Source: a virus. Taken from it: a DNA stretch of 62,605 bases. The stretch covers positions 1 through 62,605 of IMG/VR virus record IMGVR_UViG_3300048110_000198. The stretch is one strand, 5' to 3'. The stretch's first letter is position 1. Each line of letters starts with the position of its first letter. A program made the translations under genes and the position numbers. The notes below the pieces were generated by a model, which was not told the DNA's origin, did no database searches, and worked only from the letters and a program-made list of their open reading frames with translations. Of this stretch, positions 9,798 through 21,900 are shown piece by piece.

Positions 9798-10177
9798 TAT
9801 ATCTCTAATACCTTTTCAATCTTACGTGAACTACGTAACTTCTGATAGTCATTATAATATTCGTTGATCACTTCAAAGTATAGGCTTGAGATTTCTTCTA
9901 CAAACTTTTGTGTGTCATCAATCTGAATTGGAATATCGTTCTTATCTAACAAGATAAGACTTGTCTTTCCAGAAACTAATGCCATATTAGCAAACGCAAT
10001 CAATTCTTGTGATACACGAAATGTACCACCATTGATGCTGTAAGACAATAGGTTTTGTGTCTTGACTTTAAGATTGTTCTTAGCCAAGTTAAATGTTTGC
10101 ATTGTGTTTGAAAAATCTAGTGCTTTAGCAAGACGTTCTTGCTCTTCGCTAGATGCGGTTATTGTTTCGTTTGACAT
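9797..10177 (-). CDS. Small conserved-looking protein, first gene of the cassette
   Basis: 126 residues, no recognised domain. The N-terminal third is helical and polar; the middle carries a hydrophobic stretch (ELIAFANMALVSGKTSLILL) that is too broken for a secure membrane helix; the end is helical and charged. A good AGGAGAAT ribosome site precedes the ATG. It is the first gene after the sigma70-type promoter, so it is likely expressed early with the glycosyltransferases and radical SAM genes. Function unknown. Confidence 0.8.
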   Translation of the reverse strand: MSNETITASSEEQERLAKALDFSNTMQTFNLAKNNLKVKTQNLLSYSINGGTFRVSQELIAFANMALVSGKTSLILLDKNDIPIQIDDTQKFVEEISSLYFEVINEYYNDYQKLRSSRKIEKVLEI

Positions 10178-10201
10178 GGTTATTCTCCTAATATTACTTC
10201 T

Positions 10202-10230
10202 ATTATATAGAATTATTAGAGAAATGTCAA
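10202..10230 (-). promoter_or_regulatory. Sigma70-type promoter of the glycosyltransferase / radical SAM operon
   Basis: On the minus strand TTGACA (10230-10225) is followed by exactly 17 bases and TATAAT (10207-10202), both boxes perfect. An inverted repeat TTCTAT-TAT-ATAGAA (10198-10212) surrounds the -10 box and may be an operator. Host RNA polymerase should use this promoter early in infection, unlike the late promoters of the adjacent structural genes. Confidence 0.88.
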
Positions 10231-10233
10231 GTA

Positions 10234-11208
10234 TTAAAGTTCAGAAATATGTGAATAAGTTGGTGTAGGAGATACAACGCCATCGCCCGATGCATCATTA
10301 TCATCTGCACGTTGCTGATCAATCGTTACAGTAAGTGTGCCTTCTGTGTAGTCAGAGCCTGTCCATGATCCACCGCCATCATTTGTCCATGTACCTGTAT
10401 CAGATACGTGACCATCTTGATATTCTACTTTAATGTCAATTGCCGAACCATTTGTTTTAGCATAAATGTTAACTGTGTTACTTACATAATCACCAGTGCC
10501 ACCTTTAGTATACACTAATGCATATGTTGTCGTAAGACTTGAAAAGCCCACGCCCGGAGTACCAACATTTGCTGAACTTTCAGTAAGGTTGTTTGACATT
10601 TTTACAATCGAAATTAAAGAAAGTAAGTCTGCCCATGAATCACTCTGTGCATGTGATACATCGTAGCCAGTCAATTCACTTGAAATACGAATTTCGCCGC
10701 CCGCATTGAAGAAATTTCTCATTGCATTTGCATCAGCAAAAGAAGTCTTAAACTCATATGTCTGTGGATTATCATTATTATCCCAATGATTGCCTGTTGC
10801 AGTTGGGTCAACAAACGTCTTTGATGAAGAGATTTTGTTTGTGTCTGTTGTCATTAAAGAAACATCATAGTTCAATTTATTAGAACGAACACTTGCAATA
10901 TCTGCTTCAAGTGTAGGAATGATTTCAATGATCTTATTAGGTGCAGGAAAATCTGCATCGCTTGTACTAGTAGGAATAGTAATAGTTGTATTTTGGTGTT
11001 GTGCAGCAAACTTTATGGATGTTAATAACGCATCCCAGTCTGCTGCACGAACTTTTGAACCGGCAGTCACAAGTGTTACTACTAATTGGTTTTGGCCATA
11101 ACCTGAATCACCTGCCCCTAATCCAACAATTTCATTGATATCGTTTGCGAAACCGTTGAAATCAGATGCTCTGATTTTGCCTCCAAGATAGTAACTTTGC
11201 GGTGCCAT
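10234..11208 (-). CDS. Virion structural protein, AGGEIRIS family
   Basis: 324 residues, rich in T, S, N, G and D with few charged clusters, typical of tail-associated beta proteins. It shares with the gene upstream the segment MRNFFNAGGEIRISS (about 164-178), a late WTGSD motif and the overall order, so the two are diverged paralogs. Two N-terminal segments (KIRASDFNGF and KVRAADWDALL) repeat an R-A-x-D-[FW] motif. A GAGGA ribosome site precedes the ATG. It lies at the end of the late structural block. Whether it is a fibre, a fibre connector or a decoration cannot be told. Confidence 0.7.
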   Translation of the reverse strand: MAPQSYYLGGKIRASDFNGFANDINEIVGLGAGDSGYGQNQLVVTLVTAGSKVRAADWDALLTSIKFAAQHQNTTITIPTSTSDADFPAPNKIIEIIPTLEADIASVRSNKLNYDVSLMTTDTNKISSSKTFVDPTATGNHWDNNDNPQTYEFKTSFADANAMRNFFNAGGEIRISSELTGYDVSHAQSDSWADLLSLISIVKMSNNLTESSANVGTPGVGFSSLTTTYALVYTKGGTGDYVSNTVNIYAKTNGSAIDIKVEYQDGHVSDTGTWTNDGGGSWTGSDYTEGTLTVTIDQQRADDNDASGDGVVSPTPTYSHISEL

Positions 11209-11224
11209 TTAATCGTCCTCTTTA

Positions 11225-12142
11225 TTACAGTGTATTTGTTACACTGAATGTTGGGTTAGTTAAAGAAACTGAACCTGATGCATTTGAAAGTTTCAATGAA
11301 GAAACGTTCACAGTTGATGTACCTGGTACGGTATCTGAACCAGTCCACGACCATGCGCCACCATAACCAGAACCTGAACCAGAACGTGCTACGTGTGCGT
11401 CTACCAGACGTGTAGTAACATAGATATCTGAGCCAGATTTGTAAGCAGAAATGTCTGCGTAGTTAGATGAGTAATCACCATCGTTAGCATATTCACGTTT
11501 GATATATGCGTTTGATGTTGTTAAATCTGAATATTTTTTACGTGTTGATGCATCAAGTGTAGTTGAATCTGTTGCACGTAGTGAAATACGATATGTTCCC
11601 ATTTCACCAGTTAGTTGTTCCCAAGAATCACCCTGCGAATTACCTGATGTGTCATTGTGTGACATTGAAATACGAATTTCACCACCAGCTGCGAACCATG
11701 CATTCATGTTTGCAGTTGAACCGAAAGATACTTTCGTTACTGTGTCACGTGTGCCATTCCAGTTAGAAACAGTCTGTGATGTTTCTGTTGAAGTTGACAT
11801 GTCCCAACCCGAAGAATAACTCCACGGTGAATTGAAACGTGTATCAATATCAGTTTCGAATGCCGATGCATCTTCAGCATAGTGAGACCATGCAACCACT
11901 GTACCAGCATTTACTGCTGTGAATGGGTTTGTAATATTGTAATAGTTTGAAATTTTTGCTGCTGCCGAGTAAAGTGAATCGAAGTATGCATCATCGATTA
12001 AGTCACCTGTACTTGGATTTCCAGCAATTGAATGTCCTTGATTGTACCCGCCTGCAACACCTGTTCCGTTGAGAATAGTGTTCATCTTGGTACGTAGGCT
12101 TGCAAATGGGTCATTTGCATTGATAATAGATCCTACAGCCAT
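11225..12142 (-). CDS. Virion structural protein, AGGEIRIS family paralog
   Basis: 305 residues, Ser/Thr/Asn/Gly-rich. Contains MNAWFAAGGEIRISMS and, near the end, WSWTGSD, both matching the downstream gene. No signal peptide or membrane segment. An AGGAG ribosome site lies 9 bases before the ATG. The gene is 16 bases from its paralog and 79 from the upstream structural gene. A tail or fibre-associated role is inferred from composition and position. Confidence 0.7.
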   Translation of the reverse strand: MAVGSIINANDPFASLRTKMNTILNGTGVAGGYNQGHSIAGNPSTGDLIDDAYFDSLYSAAAKISNYYNITNPFTAVNAGTVVAWSHYAEDASAFETDIDTRFNSPWSYSSGWDMSTSTETSQTVSNWNGTRDTVTKVSFGSTANMNAWFAAGGEIRISMSHNDTSGNSQGDSWEQLTGEMGTYRISLRATDSTTLDASTRKKYSDLTTSNAYIKREYANDGDYSSNYADISAYKSGSDIYVTTRLVDAHVARSGSGSGYGGAWSWTGSDTVPGTSTVNVSSLKLSNASGSVSLTNPTFSVTNTL

Positions 12143-12185
12143 TGTTTTTGCTCCTAAGTTGACTAGTCATTTAGTTTGGCTTACG

Positions 12186-12213
12186 CCGTTAAAAATCAAG
12201 AAAGATTTTCCGG
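12186..12213. terminator. Inverted repeat after the 222-residue gene, weak terminator candidate
   Basis: AAAATC and GATTTT pair around a 6-base loop, with outer CCG and CGG arms. It lies 9 bases past the stop of the minus-strand gene. The T-run lies inside the outer arm, so termination would be inefficient. Seen directly; function inferred. Confidence 0.35.
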
Positions 12214-12221
12214 ATTCTTCC

Positions 12222-12890
12222 TTAATTAATTTGTATTGTAACCGTGTAATCGATTACGATTGTTCTATTCGCCGATAGTAACACTGGATGGAAAGTCACG
12301 TGTGTTAGCATCAATGTTTTGTCTTCGTCTAATGTATCATTTTCAGTCACACCAGAAAGTAATGCAATCTCATCAAAAGTGAATGCTGTTACAGCAGGCT
12401 CATCAAGTGAGCTATCTGTTTCTGGAGTTGTTTCACCAACCATTGTTGCATATGCATCATGGTCCATCTCTACTGAAAATACTATTTTAGATGTGTTATC
12501 TGCTACAGTCTCAGTATTATTATTTGTATCCATTTCTTCGCCTGGAAAGTATACTGTATTATTTGTTTGTTGCTGATAAGTCTTCGCATATAGTCTTGAA
12601 TTACTTGAAGTGATCGGAAGTTCATCATAGACACCGAAAACTCTAGGCGAACGGTATGATAAAGTTGTAGTAGAGTTACTACCTCCATTACCAAAAGCCA
12701 TCCAGTTAATATAAGGAGCAGCACCATCTTGGTTAATATTAGTTGGTTTACCAGCTAATGCACTCGCAATAACATACGCCATGTTACCAGGATGAATGGC
12801 GTTTCTCTTTTGTACAAGTACTTCACCAGAATCTTTATCTGAGATTTTAAGAGTACCTATAACTTGTGATTTTATATTGTCGTTAAACAT
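12222..12890 (-). CDS. Probable virion structural protein
   Basis: 222 residues. The order is an N-terminal beta segment (GTLKISDKDSGEVLVQKRN), a GNGG-containing loop, and a C-terminal segment AFTFDEIALLSG followed by an alternating beta stretch. The TFDEIALLSG segment is familiar to me from small structural proteins near fibre genes in marine T4-like phages, but I cannot name the family. It sits directly downstream of a late-type octamer and an AAAGGACG ribosome site, which supports late expression. Confidence 0.65.
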   Translation of the reverse strand: MFNDNIKSQVIGTLKISDKDSGEVLVQKRNAIHPGNMAYVIASALAGKPTNINQDGAAPYINWMAFGNGGSNSTTTLSYRSPRVFGVYDELPITSSNSRLYAKTYQQQTNNTVYFPGEEMDTNNNTETVADNTSKIVFSVEMDHDAYATMVGETTPETDSSLDEPAVTAFTFDEIALLSGVTENDTLDEDKTLMLTHVTFHPVLLSANRTIVIDYTVTIQIN

Positions 12891-12918
12891 CCATTCGTCC
12901 TTTTCTTAATTCTAAGTA

Positions 12919-12926
12919 TATTTATC
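12919..12926 (-). promoter_or_regulatory. T4-type late promoter (GATAAATA)
   Basis: GATAAATA on the minus strand, in the 58-base gap between the giant baseplate gene and the 222-residue gene. The predicted start leaves a leader of about 23 bases carrying AAAGGACG before the ATG at 12890. Confidence 0.7.
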
Positions 12927-12948
12927 ATTTTGCTCAATTGTCCTTTTC

Positions 12949-15900
12949 TTATTCATCCAAATGATTGTAAATCATATCTGGCACTCCAAGAACATGAACA
13001 CTATCGCCATTTTCAAACTTAGATGATATGCCGTTATACACGGATCTTTCTGAGACTGTTAGATTACTAGAAGACTTTTTGTCATATAAAATGAATTCAA
13101 CGTCACCATTATCATTTTCTAATGCAATCAATCTCTTTGTTTTGGATTTTGCAGATTGGAATTCGGATGCTTGATCAACCACAACGGTTGAACCATCAAA
13201 GTTTGATATCGTACCAGTGAATTTTACAGGAATATGATATCCCCTTCCAAATCTATCATACACGTAAAACTCCTTTTTGTCAAGTGTTGTGCGTGTTGAA
13301 TCTGTGAATGTATCAACGGTAACAATAGCTGAATCTCTTGCTTGTGCATTGAATGGTCCTGTATCAAATCCATCTGCACTTGATGTATATTCTATATCAT
13401 TACGTAGGAACTTACCGCCTTCATAAGTACCATCTGCTAATTCTTCATATTCTGATAAATCAGATTGTGTAGTTTCTGATAGTTGATCTTCATCTGTCCA
13501 TGTAGTAGCATAAATCGGTGTTGTATTACCTGCATCAATACCACTAAGTTCAAATCTGCTATGATTACCAAAGTATTTTGTAATATGCATATGATGCAAT
13601 GCTTCAACATCAGTTGACAATGTTTCTTCTTTTGGATAAATGCGTTCTGTTTTTCTTATCTTAGCATGATAAGGTTTAGTCTCTGTTACATAGTCAATAG
13701 TATCCTGATATGAGTCACGTTGGTATATAGCATACTGTCGTAATGGTTTATTATACATAATCAAATCGATATAACTTGTTTTGTAAATCCAGTCTGGGTG
13801 TGTACGTTCTGTATACATATATTCAATCATATCAAAGAACATTGTTTTTATTTCATCAATATCTGCATATCTATATAGCATGTTTATAAACTCATGCAAC
13901 TGAACATTTACTTGATTTTGTGTTAATCTCAGTGAATCCTGTACTGTTATTTCAGATGCACTAAAGTCCAAGTCTAATACCGTATTCTCTTTGTGTACTA
14001 ATCTAATTTCATTATTTACTGGGAAGTAGTATTCATCACCTTCATCATTGAATTCAATTTTGAAAGAAGATACCCCATCTTTGTGTAATTGTATCATGTC
14101 TATATCACGTGTATTAGATAGATAACCATATCTTTCGATATTAGAATACTCATCATCTAAAGACCAATTAGAAGTTGCAAAAATTCCATAATCTAATTCT
14201 ATAAAATCTTTGTATTCTGGGAATTTAGTCATTATCATTCGTTTTGCTAACACAGATGATATAACACTTTTAAAGTTACTTCTAGCAGAAATTATATCAC
14301 TGAACCAACTATCGTATGATTCAACATGATATATTCTAACAACATCACCGCTAGAAATATCATCAATTGATATTACTACTTGATTGCCGTCTGTGTAAAT
14401 GTTATCAATAAATCTATTATTGACACTGACTACAATATGTTCCTGGCTTACTGAATCTGCAACTACCCAATCACATACGAATCTTCCATCTGTAGGTGTT
14501 TCTAATAATTCAAATTGTGAATAGTTTTTAATCTCACTATCAGATATAGACTTTTTAAAGTCTTCTAGTAGGTCTGTATACAATGCTACAGGTGATGTAC
14601 GAGATATTAGTTCCCAATCATTATGTTGTATTTCTCTGTTCTTTGTAATACGGTATTCTAAAGAATAAGAAATTGCATCATTTGATAAGATATTATTATT
14701 GTTAGATATAATAACACTATTACCATCGATTGGGAAGAACTTATTAATAGTAGTAGGTGCTGCAATCATCATTCTGATTTCGTCAATAGAATACTCTTTA
14801 GTATATCTAGGTTCATCGCCTACTTCTGTCCAGTAGTAATAGCGTGTTACCTTTTTGTTTCTAACGTTATCAAAATATACCTCTGTATTATATGTTAGTG
14901 TGTTATCAGGTAGTGTCTCACTAGTAACCCATTGCTTGATTACAATTTCAGAACCTGGTACTAATTTACCCCAAAAACGTTTAGCATAGTTAATGTCAAT
15001 ATTTCCATTTGCATCACCGTAGTCATCATATCTATAATATCTAGCAGAATTTGTATCCCACCATATTTTACCTAGATTTTGTTCTAACCATAAACCGCTA
15101 TTCACTGCAACATCATATAATGCAGGATCGCCCCAAGTAACATAGTCTATATCTTTAGATATAGAGCCTGCAATCTTAAAGTTTAACGGATCAAATAATT
15201 GATAGTGATAAAAACTCTCACCAGCTTTAGCAATAATTCTATCAACAAAACTTGTATCAACTGGTGTTGCAGCTCTATTAATTATTGTAACTGCGCCAAC
15301 TTCATTACGTTGTAGCACTGCCCATCCTAAGGACTGATAATCATCTGCCCATATTTTAGCTGGTTCGTTTAGTCCTAAATTTATATAAAATTCATCAAAT
15401 GTTTCACCATTAAAGTTCGGTGTATATCTCATTGATTTCCAGCGCATAACTTTGAAATCTGCATTACTCGTAACACTAGTGTATAATCTATATAGTCCGA
15501 CTTTTGCAAGAATAGTATCTAACGTCCCTGAAAATGTCATTTCATTATCATCACTAGTAAATATCATTCTGCCATCAGATGAAATACTTACAACTATATT
15601 AGATTGTGTATCATTTATTTGATTTTGAAATTCAACTGCGGTTGAACTTGTAGTAGATGTATTATTATAAGTTCCAGTTGCTATCCCAATATCACTCCAA
15701 GCGTTACCTGAAATGTTGCTAAGTGTGATAGCATTTTGATCACTTATAATTTTTACACGTCTATCAAGCACTTGTGCTTGCGTACCTGTCAGGTCAGCTA
15801 ATGCTGTATTTAAATCAGCAACAACACTGCTGATTGATGTAACTTCTATTAACGTACTAGAATATCCTAATCTTCCCATTGCTCCTGCTGTTACTTCTTC

Positions 15901-18900
15901 TATCTCTAGAATAGTACTCGTAGATTTAATTCTTATTCTGCCAGATGTTACGTCTGCTGATACACCTGGTATATTAAGTGCTAGTATCTGCGTTACGATA
16001 CTTGAAGAAGTAGGAGATGATGTAGCATTATATGTATTTGAAGGGAAGCCGATCTCATTAAATGCTGAACCGCTTAACGTTAATGTTGGTTCTGTCGTAG
16101 ATATAACTAATTTATCGCCTGACATTGTTGCAGACATATATGATAATGCATCAATGTCTTGTGCTAAAGTATTTAATTTAGATGCATCAATTGCGTTGCT
16201 AGTAGACATTCCAAAGTCAGATACTAATGCTGAACCTGTAATTCTTATTTCTGAATCTGTAGTACTGAATACTAGATGATCATTGGAGTCTAAAGATGCA
16301 CTGATTGAAAGTCCACTATCATTAACAGTGTCAATAATTTCTTGTGTAGTTAAACTTTGTGGTACCGGTTGAGCTATAAGCTGTACTGTGATATCTACAA
16401 GACCATCTTGATCTTGCGCTACATCTGGAGTTGCAGGATCAGCATCATCGTCTACCATAACTTGTCCATCAGCAATCGGAGTATCAAATGTAATCACATC
16501 GTTTGAATAACTATAATCACTTGTTGTTAATACATAAGGTGTATCTACTCCGTTGTCAACTGTTATATTTCCTGGTAAGAAGTCAGTCATATCAGTAGCA
16601 AGAGTTATACTACTAACATCTGTTGCAACACCTGTTTGTGTTTCTGTGCTATCTGCACCAGTAATCGGTGCAGGAGTAATAAATTCTATCTCAATCCCGT
16701 TAACTCTAATCTTTTTATTCTCTGATATTATAGGATTAGCAACATTACCTACTATCTCAATATCTGCTATCGTAACAGAATCAGCATTTGTTCCTGATGA
16801 TATAGAAAGCGTACTACCAGTTGTTAAGTTGTTTGCTGTAGTAGCAGTACTCTCTGCTTGTATACTTTGTGTTGCACTGTAATCAATGATCAGAGAAGAA
16901 CCATTAATAGTTATCTCATCGTCTTTTTCACTTGTTACTGTTGTGTCTGCATGTGCATTTGTTCCACTGAATGTTACGAGAGTATTAGAGTTAGCAATTA
17001 ATCCATTGCTATCATATACTACAATTCTTACTTGTTCGTCCGGTGATACAATAGGGTCTGGTGTTGCTGTATCACCGCCGATAGTTATCCCACCTGGAGT
17101 TACTCCTGAACCTGGAGTATACTCAAATATTTCACCATTTATAACAAGCGTATCACCAGCATCAAATGTAGGGTTAGAAATGTAACCAATAGCTTCAACA
17201 CCTATTGCTGATGCTGTAGGAACATATACTGAGTTATCAGTAGTTGAATCTATCTCTACGATTAACGGCTCAAAAGATAAGTCAAAAACAATGTATTCAT
17301 ATAGTGTAAGCCCATTTGATTCTATTTCTTCTTCGAAAACAAAGTAGTAATTACCTTCAATCTCTGGATCAACATTACTATTAACAATCTTCAAATATGC
17401 TGTATCTGATGTTGTTATTTGTTGATTCATCGTAACTTTTAGTTGACCATCTTCTGTCTCTGAAATATACTGAATTTCTGCAATTTCACTTAGTCGCTGT
17501 ACATCCCAGTCACGTTCTTCGTCAAATCTAACCCATGCAGTATCACCCTCAAAATATGGAGTAGCTGATGAAGTTAAAACTGATTTAGTTTCAACAGTAT
17601 AGTTTACATCTTTTGGATCTACGTATCCTGAATCTTTAATATCTACTGCTTTATAATTTTTTAAGTCAGGTAAATGATTGCTTATATCAAAGTTTACAAT
17701 ATGTGGATCACTAACAATATCAATTGTATTGATATTTGCAGTTGCAGTGAAGTTGCTATCAATTTTACCATAGTCTGCTAATTTAACAGCCCATATGTCA
17801 CGCTTTGTCAAATCTTCAAAGTTTGAATTGAAGTTAATAATTCTATTAATACTTGATACTGTAGACTTACCAGCTAAGAATCCTTTATAGAACTCAAGTT
17901 GTGATTCTCTTTCTACTCCGTGATTACGTAAATAATCTCTTGGAGAGTAACCAATCTGATTTGCTTTTAAACTATTAAGATTATTAAGACTTTGATCTAC
18001 AAGTGTATCTCTGTAGTATTGTGTTTCATCTACCATAGTTTCTAAGTTAGGGATTAGTTTATCTTTAGAAACAATGTAACCATCTGCCGCTAACGTCCCG
18101 TCCCAATCTGTTGTTCTGTTACAATCAACTAACATTCTCAAGTTTCTATTGTGTAAGAATGGATCATAAATTGTATCTCCATAACTATCTACACGATCTA
18201 CTACGAATGCTTGCTCAATATCAGCAACATCTAGTTTGATACCATATATAGGAAGTGTGCTTTCCCATGTTATCTTTCCGTTATCTGAATTGAATTTAAT
18301 TTCTGTCGTTGGAATTTGTCTTCCTGATTCGTCAACTACACGATAAAAGTTTTTATTTGTTTCTCTACCTATAGTTGCAACACCATAAGGAGTTTCAAAT
18401 GAACCACTGAATAGAACTGGAGTTAATGTTATGAAGTCTCCTGGTTGATGTACTTCGGCACTCCAGTCTAAGAATTTTTCTAATAGCTTTTCAAAATCTA
18501 CTACTTGGTTATCTTCATCTGTGTCTGTAAAATCCCAACCTATTGCTTTTAGATATGCTTGATATCCAATCATTAGATGTGCTACTTCATCACGTGACGA
18601 TAATATATCTCCGTAATTATATGTTTTAATTTGATCTTCTAATGTTTTCTTATAACCATATGCATCAGTTTGATTTATTCTAGGCCACTCTGGAAGTATT
18701 TTCCAATTATCAACATCACCGTCGAATAATGTACTTGCTGTATGATTCGCTAATGAAACATAAGGAATATTATTATATACAATATAAGAATCTTGTCTGT
18801 AATATTCACCACTAGTCCAAGGTTTTAAATTAGCTTCATCGCCATCAGTAGACCAAACTTTTTCTCCTGATGTTTTATCCCAATCCATAGCAAAAAATAC

Positions 18901-21900
18901 AGTATTAAAATCATCATAGCCATGAACTCTATATCCGAACTCACGTGTCTTAGGTTGTGAAATTAGTGTCCAGTTAGAGTAATCAAACCTAATTGAATTA
19001 TTAGCTTCTTTAGTAGTCTCTTCTGATGATTTACGTTTGTAGTGTTTATTATCTTCTGTATTAAGAATTATATCGCCTGCTTTATAAGTTGCAGTGTCGT
19101 TCTGATTATAAGTTGGATATGATTTATCTAGTGATACTTTCTCAATTACAATTGCACTAAAACTTTCACTACGATTTGGCTCACCAGCGTGAACAAATAA
19201 GTCATAGTTGTCACGTGGGATATCAGTATATCTACTATTAGATAGGCCTGAATTCTCTGAAAGTAGTCTAAAGTTATTAACAAATCCACCTAGCTTAGAT
19301 CCTAGCTTGAACTCATATTGATTGCGCTGACTTGTGATACTATTTGTAAGATAACCTTCTCGTTGATTATGTATTGCTATAATATTATCAACTTCATCTG
19401 CATAATTATCTAATACTTCAAAAGGTTTTGTTAGTATCATTGACAAGAATTCAACAAATGCATATTCACTACTGCGTCTCCATGCCATCTCAACTGGTGA
19501 TCCGTCTCCGAATTCCCAATCTTGATCCATATATGATATATCAGAATTAGATATAGAACTATTAAAGAATAGTTCATTCATTGTTTTTATTTCACCGTTA
19601 CTATCAATTGGAACTGGCCAGTCTTTATTGTATGACGATTTCAAGTTATCCCAAAAACTTGGATTTGTATATTGTATTCCGTTCACATCAAAGTCTTGTG
19701 GTTTACTAGAAAATCCAACTGTTACCCAAGGTTCTACAACAGGATTATCTGTTCCGTATACATATTTCATTATGCCACGCCAGTGACCCGGACTAAGTTC
19801 ATTTACTGCACGATAATTCCAAGTCTTCCAATCGTCTGCATCATAGCTATCATTATATATGTTATCAATATTATTTCTAATCATCCATTTCTTAAAAAAC
19901 GGATATTGAATATACTTCTTTTCAGCAAAAGAATAGTCATCATTTGCATCTTTATACATCCCATATTGTTGTGCTACAATCTGATTATCAGTTGTCGTGC
20001 TTACAAGTCTGTTGTATATAAGAGTTTCAAATTCTAGTAGAATATCATCTGTTTTATCACCCCATGCAGGAGTTAAAGAACCATCATGTCCTCGTATCAT
20101 TTCTAAATCAGGATAATATTCTCTGTCAATTACAATCCCAGGATTATATAACTGATTAATTTTTAATTTCGTTGAACTTGGCGGGATAAAACTTTCTGAT
20201 AATGTTGTATAATATCTATACTCAATAACATCACCTGCTTGACCTGCATAATTATTAAAGTTAACCTGAGATCCGAATGATACGATATAATCTTGGATAT
20301 GTTTTTGTAATTTACCATTTATGTACACAGACAAATTATCGTTAATAAATTCATCTACTGGACTCAAATTTAATTCTGATAATGGGATCTCCTGATCTGC
20401 GAAATTTAAATCAAAATCTTTTGTAGCAGAAGTATAATGGCTTATCTCTTCTCCAAAGTTTATCATTGATAAACCATCAAACACACTTATACTAGAACGT
20501 TTTGCTAAAGCTACTTCGCTAACTGCCTGTTCTAATATTTCTGTAGTAGTCTTAGTTTCACTTCCCGAATCATCTAGTATATCTCTGATAACTGTAACTA
20601 GTTTATTCTTATAGTTACTATACGATGTAGATAAAAATTCTACAGACTTGATAGGATCATAATCATCACGTGTTATAGAGAAATATGCTTTCTTAATATC
20701 AATAGAATTACGAACCATGATACTACCTAAGTTATTAAACCTTAACTTGTCTGTATTGTCTCCGATGTTTCTAAAGTTGTTAACACCGTTCGGCTCACCT
20801 GTCAATCCATCTGTAGTTTCAATCATTCTAACAAGATGCTCATATACAACTGAGTAACTAAGCTCTCTATTGTTGAAGCTCTCATTGTCAACATTATACT
20901 CGACTGCTGGATTTATTCGCTGCCAAACATTATCGCCATCTACTACAACATTATCATCTGTTGTGTAATCTACATAAAGTTCACCTTCAATTGGATTAGT
21001 AAATTCAATTACAAGATCAGCGTATGAATAGTTTCCAATCTGTTTGATCCCATCTACATAAACATCGATATCATTTTGTGATTTAGCATCTTGTGTTAGC
21101 TCTACACTTTCAAATGTACCGTTTCCAAATTCATGTCTTAGATTTCTATAATTAAAGTTGCATGGTATATAAAAAGACGTTTCATTATTATCAACTATAA
21201 GATTAACTCCTGTAGGAAGATCAATCTTAAATGAGTATTCACTATTATAATCTTTAGATACAAGTTTAGGACTTAGTCCAAGTTCGTTATCATAAGGATG
21301 AAAATTACTTGTTATATATTTAAATATATTATATGCATTTCCATCTGAACATGTGAATAACGGTAGTTCCCATTCAGTCACATTGTTTGCAATACTAAGT
21401 CTACTATCAAATTCAATGATAGGACGTTTAGCTTGTTCAATTAAATGTTTGTTCTCTGATGTTATCTTATCTGAAATATCTTCATAATAATACCAAGCAT
21501 TATTTTCTCCCCACCAGTTACCTGACGATTTGTCTACTGTAATATAATGTTTGTTATCAGATTCTTGGCTGTTGTCATCATTTGCAAAGAAGCCAGTCGA
21601 AACCCAATAGTACATACTCCAGTTCACAAACTTATCTGCATCTATGGGTAGATTAACTGTCGTTGAATCTGATTTAAATAAACGTCTGTGATCATTTGTT
21701 AACATACCTTTATTAAACATCGCATTAAGCAAGTCTTCATAGAATATGTTATCGCCTATTGCAGTATTAGAGAATACTGGTTCTAATCCGTAATTGTCTC
21801 TTTGAAACAAATGTTCTGGGAATGAAAGATATACATCTTTTTCATTGTATATACCTTTCTCTCTTCTACCTATAAATGCTTTTTCTTTTCGCATTGATCC

